From contig SKSV01000418.1 of the NCBI GenBank assembly GCA_007122815.1, positions 1 to 6,051 of the forward strand: a stretch of DNA of 6,051 bases, read 5' to 3'. Below the pieces are notes generated by a model. The model had not been told where the DNA came from. It made no database searches and saw nothing but the letters and a program-made list of their open reading frames with translations. Shown one piece after another: positions 1 through 5,989 of the stretch (position 1 is the first letter of the stretch; every line of letters starts with the position of its first letter). The translations under genes and the position numbers were made by a program. This stretch comes from Trueperaceae bacterium (lineage in GTDB: Bacteria; Deinococcota; Deinococci; Deinococcales; Trueperaceae).

Positions 1-55
1 CACCGGCCGAGAGGGCGGCGATCGCGATCAGTGAGCGTCGGTCGGGCCGCTCCAC
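1..55 (-). CDS. Possible 5' end of an exported or membrane protein, cut by the window edge
   Basis: Reading the minus strand from a GTG at 55 (or a second in-frame GTG at 61) gives an open frame to the window edge of about 18 residues, MERPDRRSLIAIAALSAG. A short charged, arginine-containing head runs into an apolar Ile/Ala/Leu stretch, which is the look of a signal peptide or first membrane helix. It lies about 105 bp downstream of the permease stop, beyond a GC-rich hairpin. There is no convincing Shine-Dalgarno at the usual distance; the nearest purine-rich run (GGGAGG) is over 30 bases upstream. The fragment does not resemble the N-terminus of an oligopeptide ABC ATPase. It is too short for a family call and could be chance in high-GC DNA. 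Confidence 0.3.
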   Translation of the reverse strand, partial: MERPDRRSLIAIAALSAG

Positions 56-83
56 CGGCACCGCACGAGGCCCGCGCGAGGGC

Positions 84-110
84 GGCCGCCTCCCGGCTGG
101 AGGCTCGGCC
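84..110 (-). terminator. GC-rich hairpin after the permease operon, possible terminator
   Basis: About 50 bp downstream of the dppC-like stop there is a nested inverted repeat. The inner arms are GCCTCC (88-93) and GGAGGC (99-104) around a 5-base loop. Outer GGCC arms (84-87 and 107-110) extend the stem past a 2-base bulge. A weaker 5-bp hairpin, GCTCG/CGAGC, lies between it and the stop (127-144). No T-run follows on the minus strand, so it is not a classical intrinsic terminator. It may instead stabilise the 3' end of the operon mRNA or be incidental to the high GC. Confidence 0.35.
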
Positions 111-159
111 TCGCGGTCGGTGTGGCGCTCGTGCTCCTGCGAGCCGGGTGGTTCGGGGC

Positions 160-1038
160 TCAGCTCCGGCCTCTCCAACGCGGGTCAAGCACGTCGCGCA
201 GGCCGTCACCGAGGAGGTTGAAACCGAGCACGGAGACCATGATGGCCAGGCCTGGGAAGATCCCCATCCAGGGCGCCTGCCCGAGGAACCCGCGTCCCTC
301 GGAGAGCATGCGGCCCCAGCTCGGGTCGGGCGGCTGGGTGCCCAGACCGAAGAACGAGAGCGCCGCCTCCGCCAGGATCGCGAAGGCCAATGAGAGGGAG
401 GTCTGCACGATGATGGGCCCCAGCGCGTTGGGGAGCACGTGCATGAACATGATGCGTACGTGGCCCTGACCGAGCGCGCGGGCGGCGGTGACGAACTCGC
501 GGTCGCGCACCGATATCACCGCTCCGCGCGTGACGCGCGCGAAGATGGGCGCGTACACGATCGCGATGGCTATCATGGCGTTCTCGACGCCGCGTCCCAG
601 GATGGCCATCACGGTGATCGCGAGCAGCACCGCCGGGAACGCGAATATCACGTCCATGAGGCGCATGATCACCTCGTCCACCCAGCCGCTCAGGTAGCCG
701 GCCGTGACGCCGAGAGTGACGCCCACCACGCCGGAGATGCCGACCGCTATGAAGGCGACCTGCACGCTCACGCGCGCGCCGTAGAGCACGCGCGAGAAGA
801 GGTCGCGACCGAAGTCGTCCGTGCCGAACGGGTGCGTGAGGGAAGGGGGCGCGAAGCGGGCGGTGAAGTCCATGGCGAGCGGGTCGTACGGCGCAAGGGC
901 GGCGCCGAAGGCGGCTAGCACACCGAGCAGCAACACGATCGAGCCGCCCGTGAGCACCAGGCCGTGGCGCGAGGCCTTGCGCAGCAGGTCCAGTGCGGGG
1001 TGGGGTCGCTCGGGGGCGGTGATGGCCTGGGTGGTCAT
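160..1038 (-). CDS. Dipeptide/oligopeptide ABC importer permease, DppC/OppC type
   Basis: A 292-residue inner-membrane subunit of a peptide-type ABC importer, the usual length for DppC/OppC. The cytoplasmic N-terminus is followed by a first helix at about 27-49. Next comes the OppC-type motif HPFGTDDFGRDLFSR at 69-83, then about five more helices between 90 and 280. The EAA coupling loop that docks on the ATPase is at about 181-212, with EFVTAARALG then a glycine-containing turn and HVLPNALGPI. The family blocks AEAALSFFGLG (223-233) and PSWGRML (239-245) and the C-terminal DPRWRG are intact, so it looks functional. The ATG start overlaps the upstream permease stop by one base (TGATG), implying translational coupling and a 1:1 heterodimer. 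The substrate cannot be read from the permease; dipeptides, oligopeptides, amino-acid derivatives and nickel are all carried by this family. Confidence 0.95.
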   Translation of the reverse strand: MTTQAITAPERPHPALDLLRKASRHGLVLTGGSIVLLLGVLAAFGAALAPYDPLAMDFTARFAPPSLTHPFGTDDFGRDLFSRVLYGARVSVQVAFIAVGISGVVGVTLGVTAGYLSGWVDEVIMRLMDVIFAFPAVLLAITVMAILGRGVENAMIAIAIVYAPIFARVTRGAVISVRDREFVTAARALGQGHVRIMFMHVLPNALGPIIVQTSLSLAFAILAEAALSFFGLGTQPPDPSWGRMLSEGRGFLGQAPWMGIFPGLAIMVSVLGFNLLGDGLRDVLDPRWRGRS

Positions 1039-1988
1039 CAGGTGTACGAGACCCTAGGGTCGAGGAAGGTGTAGGAGAGGTCGGTCAGGAGGTTGATGAG
1101 GGTGAACGTGACGGCCGCGAGCAGCACCGCAGCCTGGAGCGCCGGGTAGTCGCGCTGCAACGTGGCGGTGAGGGCGAGCTGCCCCAGGCCGGGCCATGCG
1201 AAGATGATCTCCACCACCACGACAGCTGAGAGCAGCGTCGCCATCTGCAATCCCACTATGGTGACGATCGAGATCGAGGCGTTGCGCATGACGTGCTTGC
1301 GCAAGACCTTGCGCCTGGGTACGCCCTTGGCGTGAGCCGTGCGGACGTAGTCCTGGCTCAGCACCTCCAGGAGCGCCGAGCGCACGAAGCGCGCCATGAT
1401 GGAGCCGCTGATGATACCGACCGTGGTGGCAGGCAGCAGCACGTGCTTGCCCCAGGCCAGGAAGCCGTCGGAGATGGGTCTGTAACCGGAGCTCGGAAGC
1501 CAACCGAGGGTCTCGCTGAAGAGCAGGATCAGCAGGATCCCCATCCAGAAGTCGGGCACCGAAACGCCCAGCTGGCTCATCACCGAGACGCCCAGGTCGC
1601 GGCCGCTGCCGGGCTTGAGGGCCGAGAGGTAGCCGGCGGGCAGGGCGATGCTCAGACCGATGGCAAGCGCCACCAGCGCGAGGGTGATGGTGGCGGGGAG
1701 GCGCCGGCGAACCTCACCTGCGATCGGCTGACGGCTGATAAGACTGGTGCCGAAGTCGCCGCGCGTGAGGATGCCGCCGATCCAGCTCACGTACTGGACC
1801 GGCAGCGGCCTGTCGAGCCCCATCTGCCGCTCGAGCGTCGCCACCGCCTGCGGGGTGGCCTGGACGCCCAGCGTCACGCGCGCAGGGCTACCCGGCAGCA
1901 GTGGGATGATCGCGAACGTGACCAGGGAGACGCCGAAGAGCACGAGGATCGCCGTGGCCAGGCGGCGGAGCAGGTAGGCGAAGCTCAC
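1038..1988 (-). CDS. Dipeptide/oligopeptide ABC importer permease, DppB/OppB type
   Basis: A 316-residue membrane subunit that pairs with the DppC-type protein encoded next. The N-terminus MSFAYLLRRL and first helix (9-31) are typical of DppB. The periplasmic segment carries GDFGTS (77-82), and further helices lie at about 98-123, 135-160, 178-200, 240-262 and 284-306. The family blocks SVPDFWMG (143-150), LPSSGY (164-169) and VEIIFAWPGLGQL (259-271) are present. The EAA loop is at about 213-243, beginning DYVRTAHAKG, and the end is DLSYTFLDPRV. The start is GTG, preceded by a weak AGGGAGA ribosome site and 29 bp after the binding-protein stop; it is supported by the family N-terminus. The gene is complete. 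Cotranscription with both neighbours is inferred from spacing. Confidence 0.95.
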   Translation of the reverse strand: MSFAYLLRRLATAILVLFGVSLVTFAIIPLLPGSPARVTLGVQATPQAVATLERQMGLDRPLPVQYVSWIGGILTRGDFGTSLISRQPIAGEVRRRLPATITLALVALAIGLSIALPAGYLSALKPGSGRDLGVSVMSQLGVSVPDFWMGILLILLFSETLGWLPSSGYRPISDGFLAWGKHVLLPATTVGIISGSIMARFVRSALLEVLSQDYVRTAHAKGVPRRKVLRKHVMRNASISIVTIVGLQMATLLSAVVVVEIIFAWPGLGQLALTATLQRDYPALQAAVLLAAVTFTLINLLTDLSYTFLDPRVSYT

Positions 1989-2017
1989 GGGGCGTCTCCC
2001 TGGGGTTCAGCGCCTGG

Positions 2018-3526
2018 TCAGCGGTCCAGCCAGGTGGTCACGAAGCGCACCGCCTGGTCGGCGCGGGCCTGGAAGCCCATGACATCCGGGGAGTAGGCGT
2101 GGATCTCGAGCGGGTTGTAGAGGTAGATGTACGGCGCTTCGTCGACGATCTGCCGGTTGATCTCCTCGTAGAGCACGCGCCGCTCGTCGAACTCGGTCAC
2201 CATACGGGCCTCGTCGAGCAGCTCGTCCACGCTGGGGTTGGAGTACCCGGTGAAGTTGAACACCTCGCCGGTGCGGTGCTGGGCGTAGTAGAAGTCGTCC
2301 GGGTCGACCAGGCCGTTCCACGAGCAGACGTAGGTGTCGTAGTTGCCCTCACCCTGCTCCTGCAGCCACTCGGCCCACTCCAGCGCGCGGATGCTGGAGC
2401 GTATGCCCACCGCGGCAAGATCGGCTTGGATCACCTGAGCCGCTCGGACGGTGTTGTCCATGACCGAGTTGGGCATGATCTCCAGTTCGAACCCGTCTGG
2501 GTAGCCGGCCTCGGCCAGGAGCGCCCGCGCACGCTCAGGATCGTAGCTGTAGGGCGTGTAGGAGAAGTCCCAGGCGGAGGTCGACGGGATGGGGTCCTGG
2601 GTGACCGCGGCGTTGCCGAACTCGGCGGCGGCGGCGATGTTGTCGCGGTTGATGGCGTAGGAGATCGCCTGCCGAACGCGCACGTCGGCCAGCGGCCCCT
2701 CCATCATGTTGACGCCGATGTAGTAGTAAGCGCCGGCAGCGATGCTGTCGATGACGACGTCGTCGCGCGCAGCGAGCTCCTCGACCGCTTGAGGCGGCAC
2801 TGAGAAGGCCCAGTCGATGTCGCCGGTCACGAGCGCGGTGCGGCGTACGGTCTCGTCGCCGATGATCCGGATGTCGACCGCATCCAGGTAGGGCAGACCC
2901 TCATCCCAGTAGTACGGGTTGCGCTCGAGCAGCACCCTGGTACCCGGCTGGTAGTCGGTGATCATGAACGGTCCGGTGCCGATCGGGCGCGTGTTGATGG
3001 TGCCGTCCTCTACGCCGGCCGGGTCGAAGACCCCTAGCGGGTTGCTGGAGGCGAGGTGGCCGAGCAGGGAGGGGTTGGGAGCATCGAGCGTCAGCACGAC
3101 CGTGAGGGCGTCGGGCGCGTCGATCGAGGTCACGCCGGCCATGCGGTAGGCGTTGCCGGAGCCGGTCTCGGGGTCGATCAGGCGCTCGAACACCGCGACG
3201 ACGTGCTCGGCCGACAGCTCCTTGCCATTGCTGAAGCGCACCCCCTCGCGCAGCTCGAACGTGACGCTGAGGCCGTCGTCCGCGACGGTCCAGGTGTGGG
3301 CGAGCGAGGGCACCAGGTTCTGCTCGGCATCGAGCGTGATCAGGGTGTCGATCACGTTCTCGAGCACCTGGTAGCTGGACCGGGCGCTGACGATGTGTGG
3401 GTCGAGGCCGACGGGCTCCTGTTCCCATGCGGCGACTAGCGTGCCGCCTCTGGTCTGGGCCACGGCTAGTCCGCCTAGGACCAGACCGAAAGCGAGCGCG
3501 AGCGTGAAGAGAGTTCTGCGTACCAT
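2018..3526 (-). CDS. Periplasmic solute-binding protein, family 5 (peptide/oligopeptide importer)
   Basis: A 502-residue extracytoplasmic receptor of the SBP_bac_5 (DppA/OppA) family that delivers substrate to the permeases encoded after it. The signal peptide is MVRRTLFTLALAFGLVLGGL then AVA|Q, with probable cleavage after residue 23. There is no lipobox cysteine, so it should be a free periplasmic protein. Mature features are typical: LVPSLAHTWT at 71-80, the LREGVRFSNGKELSAEHVV segment at 92-110, GTGPFMITDYQPGT at 183-196, RNPYYW at 202-207, VRQAISYAINRD at 284-295, and a C-terminal lobe with DELLDEAR at 434-441. The frame stays open for 54 residues upstream, but the ATG at 3526 is chosen because AAGGAGGT precedes it by 4 bases and the signal peptide begins there. 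It follows the regulator gene by 41 bp. The ligand is unknown; context suggests an amino acid or small peptide. Confidence 0.95.
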   Translation of the reverse strand: MVRRTLFTLALAFGLVLGGLAVAQTRGGTLVAAWEQEPVGLDPHIVSARSSYQVLENVIDTLITLDAEQNLVPSLAHTWTVADDGLSVTFELREGVRFSNGKELSAEHVVAVFERLIDPETGSGNAYRMAGVTSIDAPDALTVVLTLDAPNPSLLGHLASSNPLGVFDPAGVEDGTINTRPIGTGPFMITDYQPGTRVLLERNPYYWDEGLPYLDAVDIRIIGDETVRRTALVTGDIDWAFSVPPQAVEELAARDDVVIDSIAAGAYYYIGVNMMEGPLADVRVRQAISYAINRDNIAAAAEFGNAAVTQDPIPSTSAWDFSYTPYSYDPERARALLAEAGYPDGFELEIMPNSVMDNTVRAAQVIQADLAAVGIRSSIRALEWAEWLQEQGEGNYDTYVCSWNGLVDPDDFYYAQHRTGEVFNFTGYSNPSVDELLDEARMVTEFDERRVLYEEINRQIVDEAPYIYLYNPLEIHAYSPDVMGFQARADQAVRFVTTWLDR

Positions 3527-3530
3527 GCTG

Positions 3531-3538
3531 ACCTCCTT
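3531..3538 (-). promoter_or_regulatory. Strong ribosome binding site deciding the binding-protein start
   Basis: The minus strand reads AAGGAGGT, a full anti-SD match, 4 bases before the ATG at 3526. It fixes the start at the signal peptide and excludes the 54-residue in-frame extension, which would overlap the regulator gene and has no hydrophobic leader. Just upstream (3542-3553) is a small hairpin, CCCG-CGCA-CGGG on the minus strand, which could influence mRNA processing or the higher expression a binding protein usually needs; that role is inference. Confidence 0.85.
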
Positions 3539-3567
3539 GTTCCCGTGCGCGGGTGCGAGCCGTTGCG

Positions 3568-4131
3568 TCACGGACGGGAGCGGCGTGGGGTTGCCGGGGC
3601 TGGCGAAGGTTCGGCGCCAGCGGCGGCGTCTGCGTAGGCCGCCGGCGCGGCCTGAGGGTCGTCTTCGGTGCGGATCTCCCAATCCCATACGCTCTTCTTG
3701 ATCTGGACGACCTGCATCGTCTCGGAGCTGAGGATGCCGTCGATACCGAGCGCCTCCTGCAAGAAAGCATGGAGCTCGGCGCTCGAGGCGTGGAGCGACT
3801 CGACGACCAGGTTGTGGGCGCCGATCCCGATGCCGACGTAGCGCACCGCGTCGTGGCGGGCGAGGCGGTCCGTGACCGTATCCAGCGCCGAGGGCCGGAC
3901 CTTGGCGTAGGTCGTCGCCAGCACCGGCACTCCCAGCGCCAGCGGATCGCTGATCGCCAGTATCCGCATCCAGCCGCTCTCCAGCAGGCGCTTGCAGCGC
4001 TTGCGGACCATCGACTCCGAGACTCCCAGGTCGCGGGCGATGTCGCGGTAGGCGCGTCGCCCGTCGCGGCGCAAGGCGTCCACGATCGCCTGGTCGGTGG
4101 AGTCGAGCTGCTGGTACGGTCGGGAGGACAC
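3568..4131 (-). CDS. Lrp/AsnC-family transcriptional regulator
   Basis: A 187-residue DNA-binding regulator of the feast/famine family, which usually senses amino acids and forms dimers up to octamers. The N-terminal helix-turn-helix spans about 10-55, from LDSTDQAIVDALRRDGRRAY through IARDLGVSESMVRKRCKRL to GW. The effector-binding RAM/AsnC domain covers about 67-150, with an alternating beta-alpha pattern and the glycine-containing VRYVGIGIGAHNLVV segment (96-110). A roughly 30-residue Ala/Pro-rich tail (157-187) follows and makes the protein longer than the usual 150-165 residues; it looks disordered. The start is GTG at 4131, preceded by TAGGAGGT 3 bases away. The gene lies directly ahead of the transport genes in the same orientation and probably shares their transcript. 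It is a good candidate to control both operons in response to the transported or catabolised amino acid; this is inference from position. Confidence 0.92.
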   Translation of the reverse strand: MSSRPYQQLDSTDQAIVDALRRDGRRAYRDIARDLGVSESMVRKRCKRLLESGWMRILAISDPLALGVPVLATTYAKVRPSALDTVTDRLARHDAVRYVGIGIGAHNLVVESLHASSAELHAFLQEALGIDGILSSETMQVVQIKKSVWDWEIRTEDDPQAAPAAYADAAAGAEPSPAPATPRRSRP

Positions 4132-4134
4132 GCG

Positions 4135-4142
4135 ACCTCCTA
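4135..4142 (-). promoter_or_regulatory. Ribosome binding site of the Lrp-like gene
   Basis: The minus strand reads TAGGAGGT, ending 3 bases before the GTG at 4131. This match supports GTG as initiator rather than a downstream methionine (the next in-frame Met, residue 41, lies inside the helix-turn-helix). The predicted leader from the promoter's start region to this GTG is only about 25 bases. Confidence 0.8.
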
Positions 4143-4161
4143 GAGAGCGTCGGGATGCCAG

Positions 4162-4191
4162 AGGTTAGACGCGAATCGTCCCCGATGTCAA
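4162..4191 (-). promoter_or_regulatory. Sigma70-type promoter of the regulator/transport operon
   Basis: On the minus strand a perfect TTGACA (4186-4191) is followed 18 bases later by TAACCT (4162-4167). A shifted -10 reading, TCTAAC with a 16-base spacer, is equally possible. The start would fall near 4155, leaving a leader of about 25 bases. The -35 box sits in the centre of a 22-bp palindrome, which suggests control by a repressor or autoregulation. The promoter lies in the only sizeable gap between the two operons (4132-4225). The -35 is convincing; the -10 is weak. Confidence 0.65.
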
Positions 4192-4200
4192 CACCGGGGA
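4179..4200. promoter_or_regulatory. 22-bp imperfect palindrome over the -35 box, candidate operator
   Basis: The arms TCCCCG and CGGGGA are perfectly inverted, and TGT/ACA inside are also symmetric. In total 18 of 22 positions are palindromic, centred at 4189.5 on the TTGACA of the regulator promoter. This is a natural place for a repressor or autoregulator to bind. As minus-strand RNA it could also fold into a 9-bp stem (one G-U pair) with a 4-base loop, 25 bases after the racemase stop, and might help end the upstream transcript. No U-run follows, so the operator reading is preferred. It does not resemble the AT-rich E. coli Lrp consensus. Confidence 0.5.
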
Positions 4201-4225
4201 CGCGATGCGTCCGCCGCTGGGCGCG

Positions 4226-4945
4226 CTAGCGTCTCGCTGCGGTGAGGGTCTGCGTCACCAGAGCGTCCGTCGACGAGACCACCGGCACCGACGTGTCACC
4301 CACGCGGAGTTCTGGGTCGCTCATGAGCAGCGGCACCTCGGTGCAGCCGGCGACGAGCGCTTGCGCGCCGGAAGTGACCAGCACCTCCGCTACCTGGCGC
4401 AGCGCGCTGCGCTCCTCCGGTCCAGCGGCGCCACGCTTCACCGCTGCGATGGCCGCCATCACCCGGCGCTGCTCGCTCTCGACAGGAGCCAGCACCTCGA
4501 CCCCTACATCGGCGAACGCCTCGTGGTAGATCCGTGCCTCGAGCGTTCCGTCCGTCGCGAGAAGCGCCACCCTGCGTGCGCCCGGTGCGCGCTCGAGCGT
4601 CTCCGCGATGGTGGCCTCGATCAGGCTGACGAAGGGTGTGCCAGGCACAGCGTCGCGGATCGAGCTCGCGTAAGCGTGGGCGGTGTTGCAAGGCATCACC
4701 AGCAGCTCCGCGCCCGCGGCCACCAAGCCCTTCGCCATCGACGCCAGGCGCGGGGCGGGGCTGGGTCCCCGGCCCGCCACCGCCGCGCTGCGTTCGGGCA
4801 CCGACGGGTCGTTGTCTATGAGCACCCGGATGTGGTCCTGGTCGCGCTGCGCTGGAGTCGCCGCGACGAGCTTGGCGAAGAAATCCACCGTCGCTGCCGG
4901 CCCCATGCCGCCGATCACACCGACGGTGCGGTAAGGGCCGCTCAC
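4226..4945 (-). CDS. Aspartate/glutamate racemase family protein
   Basis: A 239-residue cytoplasmic protein of the cofactor-independent Asp/Glu racemase superfamily (AspR/YgeA-like), the usual length. The N-terminal motif VIGGMGPAAT is at 10-19, and NDP followed by VPERSAA at 45-55 matches the family substrate-binding segment. The two catalytic cysteines are both present: C86 in MPCNTAH (84-90) and C201 in GCTEVPL (200-206). They sit in the two symmetric halves and deprotonate opposite faces of the substrate alpha-carbon, so activity is expected. Substrates in the family include Asp, Glu, homoserine and diaminopimelate; which applies here cannot be seen. The GTG start lies 7 bp after the desulfhydrase stop with only a poor SD, implying translational coupling. 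Context suggests it supplies or removes the stereoisomer used by the PLP enzyme, but cell-wall or signalling D-amino acid roles remain possible. Confidence 0.9.
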   Translation of the reverse strand: MSGPYRTVGVIGGMGPAATVDFFAKLVAATPAQRDQDHIRVLIDNDPSVPERSAAVAGRGPSPAPRLASMAKGLVAAGAELLVMPCNTAHAYASSIRDAVPGTPFVSLIEATIAETLERAPGARRVALLATDGTLEARIYHEAFADVGVEVLAPVESEQRRVMAAIAAVKRGAAGPEERSALRQVAEVLVTSGAQALVAGCTEVPLLMSDPELRVGDTSVPVVSSTDALVTQTLTAARR

Positions 4946-4952
4946 GTGCGCT

Positions 4953-5963
4953 TCACCCGGCCAGCTCCTTCAGCACCACGTCTTGGTACGCGTACAGCGC
5001 GGGCGAGCCACCCGTGTGCAGCAAGAGCACCCGCTCGCTGGGGTCGAAGCGACCCGCCCTCACCAGACCTATCAGGCCAGCGGCGGTCTTGCCCGTGTAG
5101 ACCGGGTCGAGCAGCACGCCCTCGAGGCGCGCGAACATCTGTACCGCCTCCACCATCTCGTCGCTCGGGAGCGAGTACCCAGGACCCACGTAGGCGTCGT
5201 CCACGACGACGTCTTCGGGCCTCACTCGCACGTCGGCGCCAGCCAGCGCGAGGGTGTCGTCCGCCAGCGCTTGGATCCTCGCCTCCTGTGCTCCACGCTC
5301 CGCCCGCACGCTCACGCCCGTGACCGGCAGGTCGGCTTGTGCCGCGCGCAAGCCCGCCAGAAGCCCCGCGTGGGTGCCGCCCGAACCGCTGGAGACGACC
5401 AGGTGGTCGATGCGGAGCCCGAGATCGAAAGCCTGCGCGAGCAGCTCCTCCGCGCACGCCGCGTACCCGAGCGCGCCGAGCGCGTTCGAGCCGCCACCAG
5501 GGATCAAGTACGCCTTGCGTCCGACCGCCGCCAGCTCGTCGGCAAGACCCTGCATAGCGGCGTTGAGGTCGCTACCCCCCTGCACCACCTCGATGCGCTC
5601 CGCGCCCATCAGCCGGTAGAGCAGGTTGTTGCCGCTGCCGTCCTCCCGGTAGCTGCCCGGCACACGCTCCTCGAGCACCAGCTGACACTGCAGGCCCTCG
5701 CGGCGCGCTGCCGCGAGCGTCAGGCGGCAGTGGTTCGATTGCACGGCACCTACCGTGATCAAGGTGTCCGCGCCCTGCTCGAGGGCGTCAGCGACGAGGA
5801 ACTCGAGCTTACGTGTCTTGTTCCCGCCCGAAGCGAGGCCGAGCATGTCGTCGCGCTTGACCCAGACCTCCGGGCCAGCGAGCGCCGCGCTGAGGTTCGG
5901 AAGGGGCTCGATCGGGGTCCAGAACGGCGTGTAGCGACGACGTGGGAAGCGCGCGAGATGCAT
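4953..5963 (-). CDS. PLP-dependent D-cysteine desulfhydrase / ACC deaminase family enzyme (DcyD-like)
   Basis: A 336-residue fold-type II PLP enzyme, close in length and motif order to bacterial D-cysteine desulfhydrase, which makes pyruvate, ammonia and sulfide from D-cysteine. The PLP lysine is K49 in SGGNKTRKLEF. QSNH (75-78) binds the substrate carboxylate, and SGSGGTHAG (192-200) is the phosphate loop. The catalytic-site tyrosines match Y263 in PGYSLPSDE and Y289 in DPVYTGK. T290 and T317 (HTGGSPALYAY) stand where true ACC deaminases carry Glu and Leu, favouring desulfhydrase over ACC deaminase. The related L-cysteate sulfo-lyase (CuyA) cannot be excluded and would fit an Lrp-type regulator and a transporter nearby. 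The ATG start is supported by AAGGAG 6 bases upstream. It is the first gene of an operon with the racemase. E. coli dcyD likewise neighbours cystine ABC-transporter genes. Confidence 0.88.
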   Translation of the reverse strand: MHLARFPRRRYTPFWTPIEPLPNLSAALAGPEVWVKRDDMLGLASGGNKTRKLEFLVADALEQGADTLITVGAVQSNHCRLTLAAARREGLQCQLVLEERVPGSYREDGSGNNLLYRLMGAERIEVVQGGSDLNAAMQGLADELAAVGRKAYLIPGGGSNALGALGYAACAEELLAQAFDLGLRIDHLVVSSGSGGTHAGLLAGLRAAQADLPVTGVSVRAERGAQEARIQALADDTLALAGADVRVRPEDVVVDDAYVGPGYSLPSDEMVEAVQMFARLEGVLLDPVYTGKTAAGLIGLVRAGRFDPSERVLLLHTGGSPALYAYQDVVLKELAG

Positions 5964-5969
5964 CAGGAG

Positions 5970-5975
5970 CTCCTT
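5970..5975 (-). promoter_or_regulatory. Ribosome binding site of the desulfhydrase gene
   Basis: The minus strand reads AAGGAG with a 6-base gap to the ATG at 5963, a near-ideal arrangement. It supports this methionine, and the family N-terminus (MHLARFPRRR, like the LxRFPR start of E. coli DcyD) agrees. Confidence 0.8.
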
Positions 5976-5989
5976 CTGGAAATCGTTCG

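Noticed and set aside
31..393. Plus-strand open frame over the left-edge gap
   Set aside because: It runs into the 3' part of dppC on the opposite strand and its translation is Arg/Ala-rich without domain features.
1293..2096. 267-residue plus-strand open frame opposite dppB
   Set aside because: Composition typical of a complementary frame, while the minus-strand permease has all family motifs.
3527..3688. In-frame 54-residue N-terminal extension of the binding protein
   Set aside because: It overlaps the 3' end of the regulator gene, is Arg/Pro-rich without a leader, and the internal ATG at 3526 has a perfect ribosome site followed by a clear signal peptide.
2901..3770. 289-residue minus-strand frame overlapping binding-protein and regulator genes
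   Set aside because: Arg-rich alternative reading frame of the real genes, crossing their boundary, with no recognisable motif.
4179..4200. Palindrome as a classical Rho-independent terminator
   Set aside because: No T-run follows on either strand, and it coincides with a perfect TTGACA box; kept as candidate operator instead.
4205..5323. 372-residue plus-strand open frame opposite the racemase and desulfhydrase genes
   Set aside because: Arg/Pro/His-rich low-complexity translation spanning two real genes and their junction; no ribosome site or family motif.
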